Shown: one piece after another, positions 48,690 to 59,724 of the stretch
Layout: each line of letters opens with the position of its first letter
Position numbering within the stretch: the first letter of the stretch is position 1
From: Isoetes taiwanensis
Taxonomy: Eukaryota; Streptophyta; Lycopodiopsida; Isoetales; Isoetaceae
NCBI GenBank assembly: GCA_021234155.1
Contig: JAJEKV010000018.1
Coordinates: 19,381,423 to 19,445,422 of the forward strand
Length of the DNA: 64,000 bases
Direction of reading: 5' to 3'
Notes under the pieces: generated by a model
Told to the model about the DNA's origin: nothing
Databases searched by the model: none
The model's input: the letters and a program-made list of their open reading frames with translations, nothing else
Made by a program: the position numbers and the translations under genes

Positions 48690-49010
48690 GCACCATTTCG
48701 AGCCATTGATTTTAGCTTTTTTTCAATGGTCAATAAACCAATGGCACACACAAAAAAGCCCTTTTTGTGCGTGCGGTGGTGCATAATGGGCACATGAAGG
48801 GCCATTGATTTTAGCCTTTTTTTCCAATGGTCAACAACCAATGGCTCACAACAAAAGCCCCTTTTTGTGTGTATGGTGTATAATGGGCACATGAAGGGCT
48901 TGAAGGGCGCATGTAGTACAACTAATGGCTCACAACAAAAACCTCTTTTGTGTGTATGGGTGGTGTACAATGGGCACATGAAGGGCTTGAAGGGCGCATG
49001 TAGTGTAGTT
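48690..49010. repeat. Minisatellite of ~85-105-bp units
   Basis: Three tandem units share caatggcacacac or aatggctcacaacaaaa, then ccctttttgtgtgt, then aatgggcacatgaagggc. The last two units also share ttgaagggcgcatgtagt. The unit contains a short inverted word pair (tttttcaatggtcaa / ccaatgg). Confidence 0.75.
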
Positions 49011-50111
49011 TCCCCTAAGAACACATTTCTTATCATAACTTTTGATCCGTAGCCTGCTTTGAGATGATTTTTATTGCGCTGGAAAGCTATCTCCTGGATC
49101 TTTTTTGATAGTGTATGATATGGATATGTTTGGTTATTATCTATGCTAAAACAGCAATTTTTTCGGCCGGGTTTGGTAGGTTCTCACATCCTACCACCGA
49201 CAATACAAGATTGTGCTATTGGATATTGTTTTATGGCTCATTCCAAATGAAGCTTGCAAAAAATTACCATGCATTTTAGATTTTGAGGCGCTTAGTAAGC
49301 AAATTCCAAGGCTTATAGATCCTTGTGCTAACAAGCAAAAGTTTCCCACTTTTGGTTTCTCACCACAAGAATCCATGGAGGCCAAAGGTCACTGTTAAAT
49401 TCCAGTTGAAAATGTTTGTGTATGGTGTTTGCAAACTTTATGACTTTCGTAATAATGGGATCAATCTGCTCTATCTTGATGGTAACTTTATTTATGTTCT
49501 ATTTGTTTTATTGTGATCAAATTCAAAAGCTACAGTGATGAAAGCCTCAAATGAATTCTAGTTTTTTTCCTCGGGTTTGAATTCTAAAATTTTTGTCGCA
49601 CCCGGGAGGGGTTGATTCCCTAAGGCCCCTCCGAAGGGCCAAAAAATTTTTGCAACACAAACCATTAACATCCAACATATAAAAAATTAAATCCCCCAAC
49701 ACATAACAACCAACACATAACAACCATTGATATTAACAACCAACACATAACTACCATTGACATTAATTAACACAAACTATTGGGTCCAACACATTTAAAT
49801 TAAAATCCCCTTAAACCCCTTTGGTTTGGGTGCATATTCACACAGAAGTGACGAGGGCAGAGAGAGCCCTCATAATTGTATTTTGCACGATTAAATCAAC
49901 ACCATATAGTATTCCGCTTGAAATCTTATAGTATTTTGTGAATCTTAAGTTATAAAGATGCAAAAAATTTTGTACTTTGCATACCCCACAAATGAGGAAC
50001 TTTTACGTGACGGTAGATTAAGGAATAAGGGGTGAATATGCCTATCCAACAAATCCTCAGGTCCTGAGTCACCCCGTGAATATACCTATCTCTTTTTTTT
50101 GATATTTGAAA
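49011..50111. other. No gene; short local repeats
   Basis: 49690-49770 has repeated caacacataacaaccattga phrases. A GC-rich hairpin-like stretch (ggaggggttgatt / aaggcccctcc) lies at ~49605-49635. The 61-64-aa frames at 49191-49398 are open on both strands and unsupported. Confidence 0.4.
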
Positions 50112-50318
50112 CAAAGGAAGGAAGGAAGGAAGGAAGTTTTATTTTAACGGGCCCACTCAGGCCGAGGCCTATGAGACGGTACATACAGAGAATGCAAAAG
50201 CCACAAAACCCCAACACCAAAACAAACAATGTAATCAGACAAAGAGAACCCTACTAATGGATGAAAAAACCCCCACTTGGGAGGAAAAACCCCCACTTGG
50301 GAGGAAGGAAGGAAGGAA
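50112..50318 (-). mobile_element. Short retroelement 3' end with (TTCC)n tail, minus strand
   Basis: This is the inverted copy of 45141-45358, beginning with (GGAA)n at 50114-50136. The phrase aacccccacttgggagg is duplicated at its inner end, followed by a second GGAA run. It faces the plus-strand copy across ~4.7 kb that contains the third-family LINE. Confidence 0.65.
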
Positions 50319-51566
50319 GTATATTTGAAACAAAAAACTTTGTTTAGTATTTGTTCATGGTCAATCGAACTATAGCTTTGAAAGTAAAAGAGGATGTTTA
50401 TAAGACCAAAATGCACCTAAGACGTTATAGCTAGTACAAAACTCCCCACCTTACATACTGTCTACGAAATGTTAGGACAGGCCACATTTCTCCATATTAT
50501 CACTCTTATTACATCCTATAACTTTCCTATCCCACCTGGCAAGCTGTTAGTGCCTAACGGAGCACCATCACCGACCTCGCCAAGCTCGCTGGATTGAATA
50601 AAAGGGGGCGGCACGTGCAAAATGTGGACTGTCCTAACATTTTGAGGGGAAATGTTCGCTGGCTGGCCATTATGCGGAGATGTCGTATCCCATCCCATTT
50701 CTACCAATTGCGACTTTCACATCTTTCCAATTCTTCGTCACGCCCTTTATCCTCTCTCCCGCCTCAAAAAAGGTGAAAAAAAAACTAGCTGAACTGTAGG
50801 GTTGGGAACAAGGGAATTTGAGTTGGAATTTTAATTGTAGTAAAGTGAATTTCACTGGCATGTGAAGAGTATATATTAATATATGAGTGTTACATTGGAC
50901 CTTGATAGAAAGAATCCTCGTCTCGAATGTGACTGCATTTCCTCTAGAGATATGGCAAGTAATCATGTACTTCAAGCTTCCAAAACAAGGTGTTGCCGCA
51001 TGATAGATTCCCCTTATGAATCATCATGATAGGTTCCAATTAACCATAAGTTTACCTCAAGATTCCATAACGAAAAAGGGTGTTGTAAACACGTTGTACA
51101 CATGCAATTGCAAAGCAGATAATCAGATTTGCGCAAGAATCACCAAAAGAAAAAGATTTGAGGTAAACCCAATTACAAAGTAAGTAGTCAAATTTGTGCT
51201 TGCAATAACCTCTCAAAATGTTGCTAATAGCTTAGGTCATGAAGATTATGTAATGGCATAACTTAAACTTTAAATTCGTAGACTATGGAATTGAATAGTG
51301 CTGATGGCCACCATATGAATTTCGGGACTAAAAACACATCTTCATAAATCAATAAAATCATAATAGTCTCTAAGACCGAATTAGGTCCAGAACTATAAGC
51401 AGTAATTCAAAAGTATTGAATGTTTCTAAATATAAAGTTGAAGCCACAAAAAATAAGTACAACGACGGTTCCAGAAATTGGTAACTAGGATTGGAAGCAA
51501 TGTATCGCTTTTCCTTCAACAAGCGCAAAGAACAATCATTTTATCTATTACTAGGTAGTTCTTAAC
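50319..51566. other. Unique DNA, no supported gene
   Basis: Frames of 60-100 aa on both strands at 50516-50975 lack motifs or splice context. The rest is AT-rich. Confidence 0.4.
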
Positions 51567-51740
51567 TCAAAACCCAGGGTAGGATGGCTTGTTTTTCTCC
51601 ATCAATCTTGTAAAGTGTAACCATTCCTCCTTTGCGAGACATTTCTTTTGTGTGCAAAGCTTTATCACAGCTTCTAAGTCCGGCAAATCTCCCAAAACTT
51701 CCTGGTCCAGCAATTGCAATGGATAAATCAACAAAGATAA
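51567..51740 (-). CDS. Probable 3' terminal exon, unknown protein
   Basis: An acceptor after ttttttttttgtaaaag at 51741 opens a 57-codon frame, with LQLLDQEVLGDLPDLEAVIK then LCTQKKCLAKEEWLHFTRLM and a stop at 51567. Composition is strongly protein-like (amphipathic, charged) and the acceptor has a long pyrimidine run. I do not recognise the family. It is the best-looking exon of this region and may be the last exon of a gene whose other exons lie at 54-57 kb. Confidence 0.45.
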   Translation of the reverse strand, partial: LSLLIYPLQLLDQEVLGDLPDLEAVIKLCTQKKCLAKEEWLHFTRLMEKNKPSYPGF

Positions 51741-54032
51741 CTTTTACAAAAAAAAAAATAAAAAATAATATGCTTCAAACTGAGGTATAGTTCCTTCTCA
51801 CATGCAAAGAAGGAAGTACCATGCTCAGCGAACTTTAGCACAATTTGCTATGACTGACTACAACTTGATAGAATCCAGCATGCATCTATTATCTTCTCAA
51901 CATCCCAGCATTGGAATATGTAGCAAAATAACAGGGGGATTTGATATGGATGTAAAAATAGCAATTCCTGAAACCATAGACCATATATCCCTAAAACAAT
52001 TGAATAGGTTGTTAATAAAAAAAAAAGAAAAAAAAAAAGAAACTAGCAAAAGGCACACCAGTAGGCTTTGACAAGGTTCTTATTGTTTAGGCTTTGGAAA
52101 TAATTGTTCTATGTTCTTAAAAGTTTTGCGTAATTCACATTTCTAACCACATGTAGCTTCAAATTTGATTCTTTGCAACAATGGAATGTTGCCAAAGGTT
52201 ATGAATTAATTCATCTGAAATTGCACGAAAAGAAGGAGCATTTAGACTAATAACATGGATGATAATTGGAGGTTGTGTTGAAGGGGAAGTATGAGGGTGC
52301 ACCGCAATGTTAATCATTTGCATAGCCGAAAAGGATTACATATTTCCATCTTGAAGATGCCTCTACTAAATATTCAGAGCGAAGGATAAATATTTATCTA
52401 GGCAAGGCAGGTTACAAGAATGAGGCTCTGGCATCCTAGACATTTCTATAAGCATGTGCATGGAAAAGCATTCTCATTGCACCTTCCTACTTGAATCCTG
52501 GAAAAACATTTCGAGTTTAGGTTGATATGAGAGAACAGTTCAGATTTTTGCAAATTAGGCCATGAAACTACATAGATTCGTAAATACGCCATAAAACAAT
52601 GCAATGCTATAGAGTGCTATGGTACATTCTAAGACCTGCTAAGCTCTTTATGCATGATCCGAGAGAAATTAAAGACAACTAGATAGCAAATATTGGATGC
52701 CAAAGAACTATAAGGTAATCAGCCAAAAGATTTAGAAGCTAAAGGACACTATATTTTAAGTCAATGATCAGCTCGTGAAGGCCAAGAACATGGTGTCTTT
52801 GCTAGTTTAAGTTCGGCAAAATCTATTCCAAAGAGCTTACATTAGGTTTATGGAAGATATAGTAGTGGTTCATACTAAAAAGCATCGAATTGTGAAAGGA
52901 CCTGCTTCCTTTTAACAAGAGCTTGCTAATTAGCACATCCATTAAAAACACTACCAAATGTTGTTGCATGAATCAAGTGCCCATCATAATTTCATGTTAA
53001 TTTCATGTCAACGGCCTTCAAAAATTTTAAACTGTTGTTTTGGACAATAATGATGAAGGCTATGTCCATCATAACCTATTGAATGAACCCCGCCCAAGTT
53101 TTTGAAGGGAAAAAACATGGTCTCTTGAAATGCCATGCTTGAGTTTAGGTTAAGCACAAGGCTTTCTAATAATCTTCCAATACAAAATGCTTCTGTATAT
53201 AATTCATTATAAAAAGCTTTCAACAAGAAGGATTTTGAATTTCATCTAATGGTACAAATAATTTGTACTTAGTTGAACTACAAATAATTTGTACTTAGTT
53301 GAACTACAAACGCATCCCACCCAAGGTGTGGAAATTTGCTTTAATTGGCTAAAATGGAAGGAATATTATAAATCATGAATAGAATTATCCGCTTTTACAC
53401 TTAGATGTCTCAATGGAGATTTATGTTGTTCAAAGTCGTTCTTAATGGACATACTGGCTAGCAAAATTGGTTCGCCTTTCATGCATGCGCCTCATTATTA
53501 TGTCGTGTTCAATACTTATAGCCATACCAACAAATTGGCGGTAGCAAAGATCCGGTTGCAATTCCTGCATAATCGTCAACATGTTACCCCATAGCATGCA
53601 TATGGTTGCATGATGTGATCCTTATGCTTTTGGCAATGTACATAGAAGTGATAAAGTAGATGTTGAGCTAGAATATCCGCACATCTACCGCATTGCAGTT
53701 CATAATAAAGACTTTGTGCTTATAAACCCACTTGCACAATGGAGAACTTGAAGTAATAGGAACATGAAGCAATGGTGGTTGTTCTGCACTTAAGAAACTT
53801 TCATTAGACTTCCTACTCAAAACATCCATAAATTTGTTTGAAAGATATTTGAAAGCTTAAGCATCTAATTCATTATTATCAAGCTTCCTCATGCAATCCT
53901 TAAAATGTCCTGGATTTGCAACCTTTGTTCACCTATATATCTTATTTATATCTTAAAGTGATCTGTAAAAATATGCAAGCATGTAAAAGATCTTACATCC
54001 AGGGGTAACGAACTCAGATATGTACATCTTAC
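51741..54032. other. Presumed introns and intergenic DNA
   Basis: AT-rich. A 72-aa minus-strand frame at 53008-53226 and a 40-bp tandem phrase at 53255-53310 (acttagttgaactacaaata) are the only notable items. No exon has convincing borders. Confidence 0.35.
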
Positions 54033-54125
54033 TCTATTAGATTCTTTTGGAAAGCACCAGTTGGCATGTTGAGAAACTCCCACTGACTTGCTTGTGAATA
54101 TGAATCCAAATATTATATCATTTTT
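54033..54125 (-). CDS. Exon-like block, unknown protein
   Basis: Bounded by acceptor cttctttgcag and donor AGA|GTAAGA. It is 31 codons in phase 0: KNDIIFGFIFTSKSVGVSQH then ANWCFPKESNR. Both splice sites are strong. Its phase does not fit the upstream block at 54344 directly, so another small exon or a sequence error would be needed. Confidence 0.38.
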
Positions 54126-54343
54126 CTGCAAAGAAGACATCATCTATTTCCCAAACACTTATGTCAAAACTAAAACGAAATAAGAGAACAAAGAGAATAG
54201 TGTTGCATATATTTTGCCACGAAAAAAGACATTAACGTACTGTATTTTTATTTGAACCTTTTCAAAACAGAAAACATCAAAGGTTTCCTTTCACGAAACA
54301 TAGATCTCTACAAAGCAAGTAAAACGTTTCAAATCACCATTAC

Positions 54344-54434
54344 CAATCTTCGATTTCCTGAGCAGCCAATACTTCATCCAGGAACAACTTTGTGTGCCAG
54401 TATGCATCACATAGTATATTATGACAAGCAAACC
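54344..54434 (-). CDS. Exon-like block, unknown protein
   Basis: Bounded by acceptor tttgtgtctttctgcag and donor GATTG|GTAATG, both textbook. The 91-bp block reads FACHNILCDAYWHTKLFLDE then VLAAQEIED in one frame; a second frame is also open. Not recognised. It lies 130 bases from a LINE insertion. Confidence 0.4.
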
Positions 54435-54564
54435 CTGCAGAAAGACACAAAAACGACAGCTATGACAAAAGTTATCAAGAATAAACAAAAAATCTCAACA
54501 TTTTTTTCCATAACAAACAAGAAGACTAGTAAGATAACTTATCTGGAATGGCATAAAATCTTCT

Positions 54565-55695
54565 CCTCGAAAATTTATGAAATGGGGAGATCATGGTTTC
54601 TTGGCGGAGCTCAAGGCTCAAGGGCTAGGGGCGGCAACAGGGGAGGGGCCGCCCTCTTCTCCTCCTCCGGACCGCTTCAAGCATGCCCATCCTGCGCACC
54701 CGAATCCCTAATCTGATGCTAGTGGGTTTGCCAATGGCCATGGGGTTTCTTTCTTGAAAAGAATTTGCAGATTTGATCCGTAGCGCCTTCAAAGGCTGCC
54801 TTTTCCGGTTTAGTGTTGGTAAGCCACTAACGTGGCCTTTTGCTTTCAGTCTTTTAACAAGAATGATGATTTTGTTAAGCAAATCACACTGAAAGGGCGT
54901 GGAGCCTATAAGGTGAAGCAGATTTAAGCAGGAATTAGAAAGAAAGCAGTTTCGGGTCTTCTTAGGCGGTCTTTTTAGATGGATCCTCCGTCGAGATGGT
55001 TTTCTTCCCTCCTCTTGCTCTTTCTTGCTAGCGGGAAGATTTAGGGATGTTTTCTTGGAAAGAGCCAGTGTAAGTTCTTGGTCACAATTTTACAGTTTTA
55101 AAACAGGATGTCAGATTGTTTGATATTGCCGAGCTAGGGAGCTTTTGGTGTCCGTGAAGGCTTTATATCAAGACCATTATATCATGAGCCAAACTTTAGG
55201 GGAGTTTTGGTGGTCGGGTTGTGTGTCTAGCCTATTGCGTTTGGCCGACCGGCACTTCCCGACAATGCAAAGATCTCATTTCAATCTCACATTTGGTAGC
55301 AAAACTGAATTGATCATAGTTCGAAGCATATTAGCTTCTCCGAAAGCAAGGAGATTGTTCAAAGTTACCCTTTTGTCTCTTTTCTTCATTTCTAAATTTG
55401 CAAGAGGTTCTTGAAGCATTCAAGATTTGTCTACATACTTTTGTGGAAATTATGGATTTAACTCCCGTAGTATTCTATTTAGTTAAGAAGATGTTCATAA
55501 TCGTAGTATTAGTTGGATAGAAGAAGAGGTTGAGAGAGCCGTATGAGTACTATAGCTGCAGACATGATTCGCATCCATGTGGGATCCTTTGTACTTTATT
55601 CATATCTGATCCATGAGGGATCTTTGTATTGTAATTCTTCCAATATTTTCAATACAAAAAATTCTTACCTTCAAAAAAAAAAAAAAAAAAAAAAA
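54565..55695 (+). mobile_element. Short LINE copy with poly(A) and target-site duplication
   Basis: Ends in a 23-base A tail at 55673-55695, preceded by a typical plant LINE 3' UTR (tttgtattgtaattcttcca). Left flank aaaatcttctc (54554-54564) recurs after the tail as tcttctc, giving a target duplication of 7-11 bases. At 1.13 kb it has a GC-rich 5' leader and an ORF1-like scrap (DFVKQITLKGRGAYKVKQI near 54865-54925) but no RT, so it is internally deleted. It sits between exon-like blocks on the opposite strand. Confidence 0.75.
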
Positions 55696-55868
55696 TCTTC
55701 TCTCCTTTTAAGTTGCAGAAATAGGACAGAGAAAAAAATGTACTCCTTTGTTATTGGCCTCAGCATATACTAGTTTCCGTAAGCCCAATATATAAATCGC
55801 TCACCACCAAGAAACTTGATATAATCGCCCATAAGCGCAATACTTTGCTCAAATTTATCTTTCTTTTC

Positions 55869-55976
55869 TCATTCCATGCCTTGGAGCTTCTGATTCTTCA
55901 ATGCATTGGCATGCTTTCCAGCATAAACTATGTTAGCAGTTCCATTGCAAACTCCATTCATAGTCTTGCAGTTCTC
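55869..55976 (-). CDS. Exon-like block with stop, phase-matched to two upstream blocks
   Basis: Acceptor gaggctattttctag at 55977, then 35 codons (ENCKTMNGVCNGTANIVYAG, KHANALKNQKLQGME) and TGA at 55869. Phase 0 matches the donor of the block at 56316. In the adjoining intron a ~40-bp phrase (tagcctcagcaacagaa, tctttaatttcc) is duplicated at 55985-56056. Function unknown. Confidence 0.42.
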   Translation of the reverse strand, partial: ENCKTMNGVCNGTANIVYAGKHANALKNQKLQGME

Positions 55977-56315
55977 CTAGAAAATAGCCTCAGCAACAGA
56001 AATCTTTAATTTCCAGACAATAGTCTCAGCAACAGAATGTAAAAACTTTAATTTCCGTGACGCCATTAATGTGCCATGGTGGGGAGCCTCTAGGCCCAAT
56101 CTCCTCTTTTTCGTGGTTCTCGCATGAGACATGAATTGGGTCTTCGACGCCCGTGATCGACAGAAAATCTAATCCCATATAGGGTGAAATTATTTATCTA
56201 GATGGCCGATCAAAACCTCACATTCCTCGATTTGAAGCTTTAGGGTTAAAGAAGAATGGAAAGCCCCAAGAATGCAGTGCTCGCGGATCAACATCGCATA
56301 TATGAAGACGCTTAC

Positions 56316-56443
56316 TCTTTCCATGTGAAAACCTTCCATCTTGAGTTCTAGCATTGGTTTGCTAGAAAAAGGCCCAAAACCGGGGACAAAATGAGGGCTC
56401 GCTTGGACGTACGCTAATCCACCAACGATGTTACTGTTACTTC
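56316..56443 (-). CDS. Exon-like block, middle of a three-block chain
   Basis: Acceptor gcatattctag at 56444 and donor AGA|GTAAGC at 56315. 128 bp in the chain's frame, reading SNSNIVGGLAYVQASPHFVP then GFGPFSSKPMLELKMEGFHM. Both phases fit the neighbouring blocks without adjustment. Not recognised. Confidence 0.42.
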
Positions 56444-56567
56444 CTAGAATATGCAAATATCAGATTTGAATCCGGCAAACAGCACAAACTTGCTTGCCAT
56501 AGAATAACATGTCATCCAACGGGATATGCACTAGGGATTTCAGCTAGGCAAGTTCTACAACATATAC

Positions 56568-56732
56568 TGAATTCAAACCTCAGACTATCAGCAAGGTCGG
56601 AGCAGCAATAGGCATTTTTGTAAAAGATGTCATTGCTCCATCGGGGCGCCAACCGAAACTTAGAATCCATGTCATTCCAAATTCGGGGTTTTGTAAACGA
56701 GTTGAAATGTCCAGCAGATGTGGCATCCATAC
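56568..56732 (-). CDS. Exon-like block, first of a three-block chain
   Basis: Acceptor cttgatttgcag at 56733 and donor TTCA|GTATATG at 56567. 165 bp: MDATSAGHFNSFTKPRIWND then MDSKFRLAPRWSNDIFYKNA and further. The phase fits the next block. A second frame is open for part of the length (PHLLDISTRLQNPEFGMTWI), so the reading frame is not certain. Confidence 0.38.
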
Positions 56733-56767
56733 CTGCAAATCAAGTGGATATCCCTGTTCTTAGAAAC

Positions 56768-57100
56768 CTGTGTAACTGGAAAGGCTGGACTTGAACCTCA
56801 AGAAATTGACCGGAAATTCCAGAAGGAGTATCGAGTGCCAAAAGGTCATTGCCGGAATCTCAAAACATCCTAACAGACCCAATTGCAAATGGGGAAGCAA
56901 ATGAAGAGGGGAAAATGTGCCGAAAGGGCCCTTGACAAGAATGACGAAAGCAATCAGGAAAATTTCCAGTCTGGAGATGCGTCAAAAAAAACAATGGGAT
57001 GTCCATCTGCATATAGATTCTCCAACATACGATCTTTCCTTGCTATGCGAGGCAGTTGTTCACATCTACGACGTGGTTTTATAAGGTGTCCTATTGGATG
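56768..57100 (-). CDS. Two further exon-like patches upstream
   Basis: Patch 57100-56954 reads HPIGHLIKPRRRCEQLPRIA then RKDRMLENLYADGHPIVFFD and stops. Patch ~56858-56768 reads DSGNDLLALDTPSGISGQFL and ends CACAG|GTTTCT, a weak donor. Both look like coding sequence, but the joins are not proven. Confidence 0.33.
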
Positions 57101-57109
57101 TCTGCTATA

Positions 57110-57480
57110 ATTTGATGTTGAGAAGGCATGCTAAGAGCATTCAGAACGTTCTTTGTTTGATGTGGATGCAATGCCTTTACAAGCTGCCTTTGCATCTTCA
57201 CATCAATGTGTTAAGCTACTGTGAATCAGGTAAAGTTGCTACATCTCACATCGCATTCTCTGTTCTCTGATTAGTCATGTACTTCTTAGAGCGACAATGT
57301 GCTACCGCAGATTCTTAGGAAAATCATGGCGTAAAAAGTATGAATCAAGAAAGGTTGAAATAATGTCAAAAGAGTCCGATAGATTTCTAACTGCGAAGAA
57401 AATGGCAGAACGGATATATAGCAAATATGCACATTTGTAATGGCTAAAGCAGTGTTAAGCACAAGGAGGTGCTGGATCAT
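57110..57480. other. Intergenic or intronic DNA
   Basis: No supported feature. Confidence 0.35.
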
Positions 57481-57930
57481 GAAAAAAATTCAACAAAAGC
57501 AAGATAGAATTTCATCCGGAGTTTTCTTTTATGCATCTCGAAAACCTCATACGTAATACATGAGTTTTCTCTTGAAACAATAAAGGAATAAAAACAAATG
57601 CAGAGAAATGGTAAGATATTTGCCCGATGCGCTTGCCGGGTTCTACAAAAGTTGTAAGCTCCATTGACCGCATTGAGAAGAACTCCCCGTGCATTAGGGT
57701 ATCATGGAAAAAATTCAACAAAAAGCAAGATAGAATTTCATCTGGAGTTTTCTTTTATGCATCTCGAAAAACCTCATACGAGAATACATGAGTTTTTCTC
57801 TTGAAACAATAAAGGAATAAACAAAACGGTGGAGAAATGGTAAGATATTTGCCCTCGATGCGCTTGCGGTTCTACAAAGTTGTAAGCTCCATTGATCGCA
57901 TGTAGAAGAACTCCTGCATTAGGGTTTTAA
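57481..57930. repeat. Tandem duplication, ~226-bp unit
   Basis: The segment from aaaattcaacaaaagcaaga to agaagaactcc...gcattagggt occurs twice in a row (57481 and ~57707), diverged by scattered indels in homopolymers and near CAG/CCG words. On the minus strand each copy encodes a short open piece with FFSMRSMELTT, which may be part of a gene's 5' end. Confidence 0.82.
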
Positions 57931-58270
57931 ATCGAGGAATCCCCCGCCATATCCAATATCCGGGCAGTAACGGCACTGTGTCGCTCCATCACAAAGTTCG
58001 ATGCGGGGCACAACAAAGGAAGAGCACAAGCCCGATGCAACAAGAAGCTATTCCTTTGACCCTTTCCATCTCCGTATCTATTTTTTTCCCGATTCTAATT
58101 TCCCTGGCCTTAGATTTGAGAAAACAGAGATCCGATGGTCCAAAATAAGCCACATCAGATTTTGATGACATGGAAATTACACGTGGATAGGCTAGAATTT
58201 GAGGAAAGGCTGTAGGCCCGGTAGGGCTGGTGTGCTAAAAAAGAAAAGAAAAGAGATTCAAGATAAAAAA
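57931..58270 (-). other. Possible 5' region of a minus-strand gene
   Basis: A 60-aa frame (58171-57989, MSSKSDVAYFGPSDLCFLKS at its start) is open but has no motif. The stretch could be the promoter or first exon for the blocks at 55.9-57.1 kb. Confidence 0.25.
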
Positions 58271-58278
58271 TAATCACA

Positions 58279-58380
58279 TTAGCTCACTGGGTATATTGGC
58301 TGAAGTAGTCTTATTAGGACATTGAGTTATTTTGGTGGAGGTTCGAACCCCCGTATTTCATATTCTAAAATCTTAGGCAA
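58279..58380 (+). mobile_element. tRNA-derived SINE head
   Basis: Contains tagctcactgggta (A box) at 58280-58293 and ggttcgaaccc (perfect B box) at 58340-58350. The region between cannot fold as a normal anticodon arm in my reading, and there is no acceptor-stem partner, so it is a SINE head or tRNA relic rather than a working tRNA gene. It is a different family from the 400-bp array units. Confidence 0.6.
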
Positions 58381-59002
58381 AGCCAGGACCTAGACAGAAC
58401 TATGAGCTGTTTTAATCGGATGCAGATTCATGCAGCGCTGCAGCGGTCTACAAGTTACCAGCACAACTTATACATCTGTGATTTCGGGAAGGTTTGTATA
58501 TACTGTTGTGAAAAGAATCCTATTGATTTCATATGCCGAGCATACATAGGGAGGAACCTGGAGAAAGTTAAAAAGATAGGGGAGTCATCCGCGGAGAAAA
58601 AACCAAGGAAGTGACTATCTGTGATGGAGGCAGGCAACAATAGAGGGAATTGAGAAGGGCTGCATGTAATCCTGTGCTTTTGCTTTAGCTTTAGCGTTAG
58701 TGTTTGTTTTGTTTCGCCTTGCTTTTATCTCTGCACTTTTCCGCTACTTTATGCTTCAATCTTATGCTTCAGCCTTTCACTCGCTTTTACTATAAAGTGC
58801 AACAAAGATAAGGTCGTAGGAAGTGTTTGAACGATGCGGGGAAACCCGAAATAGAAATAGAAGAAAAAATTTTGCCTGTAATGCTTGGTAATGGCTGGAT
58901 AAGCCGAAAACATGTAATTGCAGAATTACCTTTTTGAATATAAGACAATTTTTGCGCATAAGAGATAGCTATTTCGGTTCGGAGACTAGTATGTTCTGAC
59001 TC
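58381..59002. other. No supported gene
   Basis: A 70-aa plus frame at 58402-58614 has several Cys residues (LYICDFGKVCIYCCEKNP) but no clear domain. It overlaps a minus-strand frame of equal quality. Confidence 0.3.
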
Positions 59003-59045
59003 CCAACTATTCTCAACTATTCTCAACTATTCTCAACTACTCTCA
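59003..59045. repeat. 10-bp microsatellite (AACTATTCTC)n
   Basis: Four units in a row, the last slightly changed (aactactctc). Confidence 0.9.
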
Positions 59046-59724
59046 ATCACTTTTAGTTGAATTCTACATGATATAGGGTAATATTTTCTAACCCTAACGA
59101 TTGAGTTAATATATGCTAAAAATAGCAAATAGCAATGTTCTAGATTGTCCCAAGAATGTAGCTTTTTCGGCCCTCCTTGCACTTCCTCGGTGATAAGTCC
59201 GATTGATATCGAGACACCACAACTCGAATAAATGGCAAAATCACTACGTACGTATATGGTGGGTACGTATAAAAGATAACATGGACATCCACCCAAGAGA
59301 CTGGGATAAAATGAGATAGATAACGCGATAGCAAGAATGTATTCAGAGAGCAGAAAAGGTGGTAGCATGCAAAATAATAGAATATCGGGTCAAACAGATA
59401 CCAACTCAGAACGCAGAAATGTGTACACATGGCGGATAACCGTAAACTCAAGTACACGTAACACAACAAAGGAAATAGCAAGCAGATGATCACAAAAGCG
59501 TGAAAAAGGTTATGGACACGGGATGCATCAAGAACTAAAAGGTGGATGAGGCTAAAAGAAATAAGTGAGACCAAAAACAACAAACATAAGGAAGGCATGC
59601 GAGGGGGGGGATGAAGGAAAGGAGAGATGAACGGACGGATAATCAGAACAATGGAACAAGCAAAGTATAAGAAGCAAGATGACAAAGACTAAGTGTGGAA
59701 CAGTGGAGCCCCAATCTCCGCGCA
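59046..59724. other. Probable 5' flank or leader of the last LINE
   Basis: Large minus-strand frames here (59140-59685, 59033-59368) are hydrophobic and lie antisense to the LINE leader. I treat them as shadows. The plus strand has no supportable product. Confidence 0.35.

Noticed and set aside
56568-56732. Nudix hydrolase similarity
   Set aside because: SAGH and LLDIS words recall a Nudix domain but are in different frames, and the Nudix box itself is missing.
58279-58352. Functional tRNA gene
   Set aside because: A and B boxes are present, but no convincing acceptor stem or anticodon arm can be drawn.
59140-59685. 181-aa hydrophobic minus-strand frame
   Set aside because: Antisense to the A/G-rich flank or leader of the last LINE; hydrophobicity follows from pyrimidine-rich composition.
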